Shown in pieces: positions 57,126 to 64,000 of a stretch of 64,000 nucleotides of DNA (its first letter is position 1; the number at the start of each line of letters is the position of its first letter). The DNA lies in contig WTPW01000072.1 of assembly GCA_009809945.1 (NCBI GenBank), positions 431,492-495,491 of the forward strand, in the 5' to 3' direction. The notes beneath the pieces were generated by a model. That model saw only the letters and a program-made list of their open reading frames with translations. It did no database searches and was not told the DNA's origin. The position numbers and the translations under genes were made by a program. The DNA is from Gigaspora margarita. Lineage: Eukaryota > Glomeromycota > Glomeromycetes > Diversisporales > Gigasporaceae.

Positions 57126-57515
57126 TACTCAGAATTTAGTATATAGTTAATATTATAGAAATTTTGCTTCAAATTCTAATATAGAAATTCTGCTAATCTT
57201 ATCTGAATCAGCAATTAATATTTTTTTTTGCTAACAATTGTTTTTTTTATTTTATATATTATTGCTATACCAGATATATATACATATCTATTACTATTGC
57301 TCTGCTTGTGTAATTGATACACTTTTGCATAATGCATAATTATATGGTTAATACTACTTTTATTTATATATTGCTATTGTATATGTTGCATAATTAATAC
57401 TACTTTTGCTCATATGAGTTTTTGTTCATATTGTATAATTGATGTTACTTTCACTTACATATCAGATATTGTTATTGTTCTTATAGCATAATTTACCACT
57501 TTCATTTATATCACA

Positions 57516-57802
57516 TAGAGTTCCTCAAATTCAAATCAAATCAAATATTGGGTCAATTTGAATTTGATCAAATCAAATTGACCCTGATTTGAATTTGATT
57601 TGATTCAAATATTTGGATTTGAATTTGATTCGAATTTGAATTTTTAATAGTAATTTTTAAATCAAATCAAATATTTGTCAAATCAAATCAAATTTGGTCA
57701 GATTTGAATTTGATCAAATCAAATATAGTCAAATTTGAATTTGAATTTGATCAAATATTTGATTCAAATATTTGAAGTTCAAATCAAATTGCGGAACCCT
57801 AA
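57516..57802. mobile_element. hAT-type MITE, family TTTGATTTGAA, copy 3 (inverted)
   Basis: 287 bp in the opposite orientation to the other two. Ends TAGAGTTCCTCAAA and GCGGAACCCTA, with an exact 8-bp TSD ATATCACA at 57508-57515 and 57803-57810. Confidence 0.92.
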
Positions 57803-57967
57803 TATCACAGTTGTTTCATTGTTTTGCATTATTCCTATTGCATGTTGATACTAGTTTTATTCACATATCTTAACTTTTTTCTAATTATCAGATATTAGTA
57901 TACTAGAAATTTAAAAATTCCAATTACTTTATATCAAACAAAAGAAAAACTAATTGAAAAGAAGTTA

Positions 57968-58144
57968 CTGTATATTACCAAATAGAAGCTACCCCAAATA
58001 AAAGCTACCTCTTGATTTTTAATTAAAAATTTGGAGGAAGTTATTATGTTTTAATAATAAAATTGGACCCAAATAGAAGCTACTTTCTCTTTTTAGTCTG
58101 AAAAACTCTCAAAATTTTGGTAGCTTCTATTCAGTAATATATGG
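57968..58144. mobile_element. Tc1/mariner-type MITE, divergent AAGCTACC relative
   Basis: Ends CTGTATATTACCAAATAGAA and its inverse (reverse complement CCATATATTACTGAATAGAA), both continuing GCTACC, flanked by TA at 57966-57967 and 58145-58146. The interior is unrelated to the other copies apart from the ends, so it shares the presumed transposase but not descent. Confidence 0.7.
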
Positions 58145-58507
58145 TACTCTTAGAATTGGCTTGTTTAGTTTCAGTAGTATGCAGTATATTTGCTATTAAA
58201 TATATATATGTGTATATATATATTTTTGATCTAATATTACTCTTGCACATTATTTCCATACAAGGTTTATATATTATTTTTATGTATTGTCATATTTTAA
58301 CAATTTCAATTAATTACTTGAATCTATGATTTGCCATATTTGAACATTGAACTTGAAACTGAAATATATATGATAGATCAAAAATAAAACACCTTTATAT
58401 CTTATTAATTACCCTCCTATTGATCTCAGAATAACCTGTGATATAATCAATAATCAGTATCAAACCCTTATACAAAACTTAAAGTGATAAGTGTTTTATA
58501 CTTTATT

Positions 58508-58748
58508 TATTTATTTGTTATTAATAACTCTTCACTCTGTTATAAGTATTCTTCAACTATAACACTATATTTATTTGTTATTAATAACTCTTCACTTTGT
58601 TATAAGTATTTCTCAACTATAACACTAGATTTATTTGTTATTAATAACTCTTCACTCTGTTATAAGTATTCCCAACTATAATACTATATTTATTTGTTAT
58701 TAATAACTCTTCACTCTGTTATAAGTATTCCTCAACTATAACACTATA
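58508..58748. repeat. 60-bp minisatellite, four copies
   Basis: The unit 'tttatttgttattaataac' + 'tcttcactctgttataag' + 'tattcctcaactataacacta' is repeated four times with one to four differences per copy; one copy is a base shorter. The plus-strand open frame here is a by-product. Confidence 0.9.
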
Positions 58749-58759
58749 AATAGCACTAA

Positions 58760-59140
58760 TTTTAACTATGATATTAATGATTTAATTAAACTAGGATTTA
58801 GTATTAATAAAAGCTTTTTTTCTAATTGTAATATCAAATATTCCTTATAATATTATTTAGTACTATAGTATCTCTAGGTAAAAAATGTATATAGGATTAA
58901 AATATAGTAGTTGATATATCATAATATATATAAATTAGCATGTTTATTCAAAATTAGAGTTGTTAACACTTTGCTCAAACCCTATGCAGTCAGCTTGAAT
59001 CGATTAACATTTCTTTTAACAATAATTCTTGTATTTGACTACAATTAATTATCTTTATATTTTTTATTGTTCTAACTATAAAGCCTATAAGTTACAAAAT
59101 AAATTCATATTATCTAATACTAGTAAAATTTAAAGAATTT
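58760..59140. other. AT-rich intergenic DNA, no gene seen
   Basis: No coding character or paired ends. Confidence 0.45.
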
Positions 59141-59143
59141 CTA

Positions 59144-59312
59144 TGTTGAATAGAATGATTCGAATACTACTCAAATTATTATTTGAGCTGCTATTCAGCA
59201 CTATTACATGACTTTATGAATATGCATGCCCATGAAATTATATAATAGTGTTTGATAGTATGTATATAGTTTGAATAGTAGTTTGAGTTCATTTAAATCA
59301 TACCATTTAACA
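59144..59312. mobile_element. MITE with ends TGTTGAATAG, TA target
   Basis: 169 bp. The left end TGTTGAATAGAATGATTCGA pairs with the right (reverse complement TGTTAAATGGTATGATTTAA), continuing to ctcaaa, about 40 bp in all. Flanked by TA at 59142-59143 and 59313-59314. Confidence 0.7.
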
Positions 59313-59314
59313 TA

Positions 59315-60254
59315 ATGTAATAAAGCTATATTACCATATTATGCATGTGTAACAATATCAAAAAGATATGCTAAACAAAAAAAGTATGATGTAATAAAAA
59401 TTTTAAAAATAAGTTTTAGAATAGACTTTTTAGTAGATTTTGCTTACAGTTCTTAATTATGTTTTGAAAAAACAAGTTTTAATAAATTTTAACTATGCTA
59501 TTTAAGTTATATTATTTTTCTTTAATTTATATATAAATACACATGACCAAAATACTAGATTTTATTGGTAATTATAATTATATAATGTGTATTATTTATG
59601 CTATATAAATTTTTAAAAAGGGGGACATGTTAAATAGAAAATCAAATTAGTATAGCATTAAGGATAACAAAAACATAATTTAAATCAAATTTTGTAATTT
59701 TATAATGATTTACAAATGATTTAAAATATTAATCTTTATTATATAATCCAATTATTTCATATTAAAATTGTAACTTTAAATACAGCTTCAAACAGAATCT
59801 CTGATGTTTACACCTTACAAGGGTTACTAAAGTACAATAATAAATAATTTAAATTTGTTTTAAATTGATTAAAATTAGAAATTAGTGATTTATATTATCT
59901 TGATTTAAATTCCTAATTTGTTGGGTTTTCTTCAACTATTCTAGCTAGTCAATTAATCTGAAACAATTAATATACTGCACTGAGCAAAAAACCTGGGTCT
60001 AATACAAAGTTCCTAATCAAAAACTTACAAAGTACTACAGGTATCTGGTTTAGCAATAGGTATTTTGTGCTGTAGGATCTTTTGACAAGAGGCATTTTGT
60101 ATAGAGGTATTTTGTGTTATGCATAACTAAAAATATAATAAATATTGCATACACAAATAATTTTTAAAAATATTTTAATTTTTATAATAATTAAATATAT
60201 AGACTAAAGTTGTTTTTAAGCACCTCCATCTATGGTTAATAAAACAATCCAATT
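59315..60254. other. AT-rich intergenic DNA, no gene seen
   Basis: No gene. A phrase 'gagcaaaaaacctgggtcta' at about 59982-60001 is a distant relative of the duplicated unit that follows. Confidence 0.45.
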
Positions 60255-60545
60255 GGTTGAAAAATAGATTGTGTTTAATTATTTTGAACAAAAAAACCTG
60301 GACTAGTAACCATCTAGAGTTACTTTGCATTTTGCTCTATGAATTTCTGGCAAAATTGTTATAAAAATTATTTTAATTAAATTTGATTAATTGAAATAAT
60401 TGTGGTTAATCATTTTGATCAAAAAACCTGGATCTAGTAACTATCTTTTTTCATAGAGTTACTTTGTATTTTGCACTATAAATTTCTAGCAAAATTGTTA
60501 TAAAGATTATTTTTATTAAATTTGATTAATTGAAATAATTAAGCA
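60255..60545. repeat. Tandem duplication, about 143-bp unit
   Basis: Two diverged direct copies containing 'aaaaacctgga', 'agagttactttg', 'ttgc.ctat.aatttct.gcaaaattgtta' and 'aatttgattaattgaaataatt'. Confidence 0.75.
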
Positions 60546-61160
60546 ATACCTCAATCACTAGCAAATCTTATTGAGAGAGCTGCTTGATGCTACAATAGTA
60601 ATAAATATAATATACCTAGGTCTTTTACAAAATTCTATATCAAATAATTGCAAAATACCAGATATTATACTTGGTAAAAAAAAATGCTATATAAAATATC
60701 CAGATCTTTTATAGAGGCACTCAGAAAGGGAAGAAGGTCTTTTGCTTAGTGTGGTACAGTAATTATAGCATTTATAGATAATAGAAGATATAATATCACA
60801 TTGGGTGCCTGTTTTACACTAATAAAAATATAGTTCTAAAATCTTTAAAATGTAAACTTCCTGTTTTTACTTAAATAAAGGTTCAACTATAGCATTTTAA
60901 TAATAAACAACCCCTAATCTGAATATATGCATGTAATTCAAAGTATAGTTTCATTTAGAATTTTATTTGTGTTTTATTACTTTTCTCATTATCAAAAAAA
61001 TAAATAATAGTTTTTTAGTGATGCATTGTATTAATTAAGTAAAATATCTATATATAACTTTAATGAGTATTATTTGCAATGTTAATAGTAATAATTCTGC
61101 AAATTGTATAACTTATAATTTTTAAATGCTATTACCAATGCATTATAATGAGAGATATCA
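60546..61160. other. AT-rich intergenic DNA, no gene seen
   Basis: No coding character, paired ends or RNA gene recognised. Confidence 0.45.
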
Positions 61161-61167
61161 AAATTTT

Positions 61168-61464
61168 AGGACCCGGACATCTAGTATAGAGGTCATACTT
61201 GAAATTTTTTAGCAAAAACACCTAAAATATGAGAAGCAAAAAACAGTTTTTAGCAATTATCTTGGCATCCAGTGGTCCAATTTGTATGAACTTTTTTAAA
61301 AATGAAGCTCATAGTGAGGCGCATCTAACAAAAAAAAATTTTATTCAAATTCTGATTACTAGATTAAAAGTTATTAAAGTAAATAGATTTTGTTATTTTT
61401 AGCAAATTAGATCAAAATTGGCCAAAATCCAGTTATGACCTATATGAGAGATGTCCAGGGTCCT
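61168..61464. mobile_element. MITE with ends AGGACCCNGGACATCT
   Basis: 297 bp. The left end AGGACCCGGACATCT...GGTCATA pairs with the right (reverse complement AGGACCCTGGACATCTCTCA...GGTCATA). The flanks aaaatttt/aaattttt are near-duplicates of 8 bp. The first seven terminal bases equal those of the 13491 and 15710 family. The interior has a weak match to the hairpin module (ggcatccagtggtccaattt; gaggcgcatctaac). Confidence 0.65.
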
Positions 61465-61469
61465 AAATT

Positions 61470-62040
61470 TTTGTAAATTACCAATAATATCTAAAAAATG
61501 TATAGAAATTCCAATATTTGAAATATAGAGTATATAATATTTGGGCAAGTGGACTTAATAGTTCTATTAATAATATTTCTTCTAAAATTTTATTACTGAA
61601 TGAGTCAAGTTTTAGCTATTGTAGTAATAACCAAACTTTTTTAAAATTTGTATTATAGCTGATACATTAATTTGATAACAACTTATTTCTAAAATGCTGA
61701 TTTTATAATTGAATATTCAACTGCTCTAAATAGCATATAATACAAAAAAGATCTAAAATGAAGAACTTATAATTTTTTACAAGTTTTAAGTATCTTAAAC
61801 TCTGCTATAAGAACATTTTTCTAATATACTTCTTGTAATGAATTATTTTGGCTCTCTGAAGCTAAAATAATAGCATAAAATTTTAAGAGATACCTTTTAC
61901 CAACTGAGCTGAATTTCTTAGTTGCTATTATAATTTTATAAAATGCATATATAAGGATATGAAATAACTGTAGTTCATATACTAAATCCAATATCTCTAA
62001 TTTTAGTTGTATTTTTTGTCAATATTTTTAATAATATAGT
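61470..62040. other. AT-rich intergenic DNA, no gene seen
   Basis: No coding character; lies beyond the LINE's A tail. Confidence 0.45.
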
Positions 62041-62045
62041 AACAC

Positions 62046-62237
62046 TTTTTTTTTTTTTTAAATATTAAAGGTGAGACCTTGCTTTTATCTTTATTAAATT
62101 TAATAGAGACTTTTTACAGTACAGAAAGAAATTTCATTTTTTTAAATTTAATGCTAAGAATAAAAACTCAGACATATATATAAGTAAACCTAAATACTTA
62201 TCTGTGGCCTAAACCTACCAGAGTGGCCAAGGCTCAC
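62046..62237 (-). other. 3' UTR and A tail of the LINE
   Basis: Minus orientation. AATAAAGATAAAAGCAAG, then GTCTCACC, then the A tail (plus-strand T run at about 62046-62060). This marks the 3' terminus of the LINE whose coding end lies at 62238-64000. Confidence 0.75.
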
Positions 62238-64000
62238 CTAGATTTGGGTATATGTAAGAATATCAGATGGAGGTGTAGAAAATTTAATCCATTTGCACAA
62301 CCAAGTATCAATTTTGCGCAGTGATATAGTGGAAATATGATTACTATTATCTTGTAAATTATTTGAAGAATTTGGTACAAGGGATATATTAGAAGAAGAA
62401 AGTAAAGGTTGAGAGTGTAACTCTTGATTTTGGGATCTGGAAATGCAGTATGGAATCCAAATATTTGTATAAATTTGTTGGTTGATATGAAGTAGAAGTG
62501 AAATAGTAAGAGAGCAGGCAGATTTAGAAGATGAAGTAAATTCATATAGAGTAGAAATAATATCTAGAGGTATAAAACCAGATAGAGTAGAAAACAGAGA
62601 GGGTATGTTAGGAAGTTGATGAATTTGGAAGCTATCCAAATTCATAATTTGAGTATAAAGGTTCTCAGCAACTAGATTAGAGATTTCAAGTTTGTTAGGG
62701 CTTAGTATATGGGCTAAAGAATCTTTTATAAGTTTTAGTAAGGGTTCAGAGGTTGGACAAATAGTCCAGTGTAGGGGTTCACTTGCTTGTTGACAAAGGT
62801 GACAGATATTAGGATAGGATGGATTTCTTCGATGAAGAATATGTGGAGCAGGGAGATCATCTAAAAGTATTTTGATTCTAAAAGATTTGAGAGTTGAAGA
62901 GTGAAAACTATGTGAAAAGTTTGAAATTTTTTGGTTGTTATTAATATATAGCCAGGTAGCATTCCAGTTAATATATTGTGATATTGGTAGCTATTGTTGA
63001 AAACAATTTTGAGAAGACCAAAGAGCAAGTATATGTGCATGACATAAAGTTCTAACACAGCGACAGATAGGAAGTTCAATAGGAAAATTATCAAAAGAAA
63101 GAGTAAAGTTGTAATTGTAAATATTCTGTGGATCAAAAAAAAGATAGGGAGCAATTTGATGGCAGTGAGCTAGTTGATCAGCTTTGTTATTATATTCATC
63201 TTCTTGGTGTGCAGTAACTTTATGAAAAGTAATGTTAAGATTATATGATTTAATAAAGTTTAATAATGTATTCCAAATAGGCCAATAAGGTAAATTAAAA
63301 GGTTTAGAGAGGGGTGTAGTATGAATTAGACTATTGTATTTGGATATTACAGATTGGAAATCTGTAAAAATTTGAATAGAGCAGTTTCTGGGAGCAGTAC
63401 TAATAGCTGATAAAATAGCTACTAGTTCAGCTTTATAAGAACATGGCCAAAATTTAATTTGTGATTGGAAAGTATGTAAAATATTTTGATTATGTAATTG
63501 AATCCAGTCAATTCCCATAGAGCACTGAGAGTTGCCAAGATCAATAACAGAACCATCAGTATAAAATGTTAATTCTGTTAGATGACTGTTATAATGGCAA
63601 ATAGATTGCAAAGCATCATAAGCAAGACTAGGTTGAAAAAAGGAAGGTATTTGTGCATTAGATATAAGAAGATTTGGTAATATTGGAACACTAATTGGAT
63701 TTCTTGCTGCAGTTGAGAAGATGAGATCAAGGTAATTTGCATTTAGGTTTACTGATTTGTCAGGATTAAGTCTTCCAAAAAATTTGGTAGCATGGCTTGT
63801 TGGAATAAGAATAGTACATTTGTTTGCAATAATATTGGAATTGAGAGTGCAGTTAGCACATGGTGATATAGTAATAGATGGTGTTGGGTATAGGCGTGTA
63901 AATTGTGGCTGGATATTATATTGCCAGTGTGTAATAAGAGTATAATCTGAAGTATTAGATTGGCGACGTGCTTTGCCAATAACTATTTGATTATCAAACA
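62238..64000 (-). pseudogene. LINE ORF2 C-terminal part: RNase H and Cys-rich end, one in-frame stop
   Basis: A single minus-strand frame stays open for about 587 codons from the window edge to a TAG at 62238-62240, broken only by a TAG at 62991-62993 (context CAA TAG CTA; a CAG-to-TAG change would explain it). At the window edge it reads a linker (VIGKARRQSNTSDYTLITHW) without RT motifs; the RT must lie beyond the window. RNase H is complete: Asp in FYTDGSV, Glu in YKAELVAIL, Asp in IFTDFQS, and TAHQEDEYNNKADQLA with His and final Asp. The C-terminus has ICHLCQQASEPLHWTICP, a CxxC...H...C zinc-binding motif common at LINE ends. It is the best-preserved coding sequence here after the protease and looks recent. 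Functional status cannot be judged without the RT part. Confidence 0.82.

Noticed and set aside
58484..58681. Open frame with repeated YLFVINNSSLCYKYS, or a CRISPR-like array
   Set aside because: It is the 60-bp minisatellite translated; units are contiguous with no distinct spacers and the DNA is eukaryotic.
62234..62545. Second minus-strand frame overlapping the LINE end (103 codons)
   Set aside because: Shadow of the LINE frame, which is continuous with RNase H and carries the Cys motif.
1..64000. tRNA, rRNA, riboswitch, CRISPR or bacterial operon features
   Set aside because: No cloverleaf B-box context, conserved rRNA blocks, direct-repeat/spacer arrays or Shine-Dalgarno-led gene clusters were seen.

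Overview
The window looks like nuclear DNA of an AT-rich, repeat-choked eukaryote, most probably an arbuscular-mycorrhizal (Glomeromycotina-type, Rhizophagus/Gigaspora-like) fungus. The reasons are very high A+T, one short-intron secreted aspartic protease gene, no operons or ribosome-binding sites, and a mixture of decayed Helitron, Plavaka-like, Tc1/IS630-like, chromodomain Ty3/gypsy, DIRS-like and LINE coding remnants, together with many small terminal-inverted-repeat elements. The organism call is inference from composition and recalled protein families; no search was run.

Layout. 0.9-6.0 kb: hAT-like and Harbinger-like MITEs, a SINE copy, and a decayed DIRS-like gag/RT on the minus strand. 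6.3-11 kb: one hAT-type MITE, then a CpG-richer island (about 6.9-9.7 kb) leading into the only apparently intact host gene, an A1 aspartic protease (9743-10960). Its apparent in-frame stop lies in a putative 51-bp intron. 11.3-18.4 kb: a gypsy integrase fragment and a dense series of MITEs, many with exact target-site duplications (TSDs). 18.4-23 kb: T-rich, gene-free DNA with an 877-bp higher-GC retroposon. 23-28.5 kb: a decayed Helitron Rep/helicase split by a hAT-type MITE. 28.8-30.1 kb: a dead Tc1/IS630-like transposase. 31-33.8 kb: a dead Plavaka-like transposase carrying two MITEs. 33.8-39.25 kb: a nearly full-length but dead chromovirus with both LTRs and a 5-bp TSD. 40.8-43.1 kb: a fold-back element with a second element nested in it; that one contains a 530-bp assembly gap and GC-rich repeats. 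43.1-45.0 kb: a decayed intron-containing Q/N-rich gene. 45-49.5 kb: a long hairpin, a 1.6-kb hAT-like element, and a Tc1/pogo-like element built from repeated modules. 50.2-51.9 kb: a second fold-back with two nested MITEs. 52.4-56.6 kb: a decayed multicopy gene carrying a degenerate TDGGPDH-type motif. 57.5-61.5 kb: MITEs and tandem repeats. 62.0-64 kb: the RNase H end of a LINE whose reading frame is broken only once in the part visible here.

How it fits together. This is mostly a stratified transposon graveyard. Nested insertions with intact TSDs give relative ages. The two gypsy LTRs differ repeatedly as TG in one copy and CA in the other, which is what independent deamination of ancestral methylated CpG sites would leave, and several catalytic residues were lost by G-to-A changes. 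I found no CRISPR, tRNA, rRNA or prokaryotic feature. The most unusual material is a family of hairpin elements at 45, 48 and 57 kb sharing one roughly 150-bp module, and a SINE-like retroposon family whose insertion is proved by an empty-site paralogue inside the same window.
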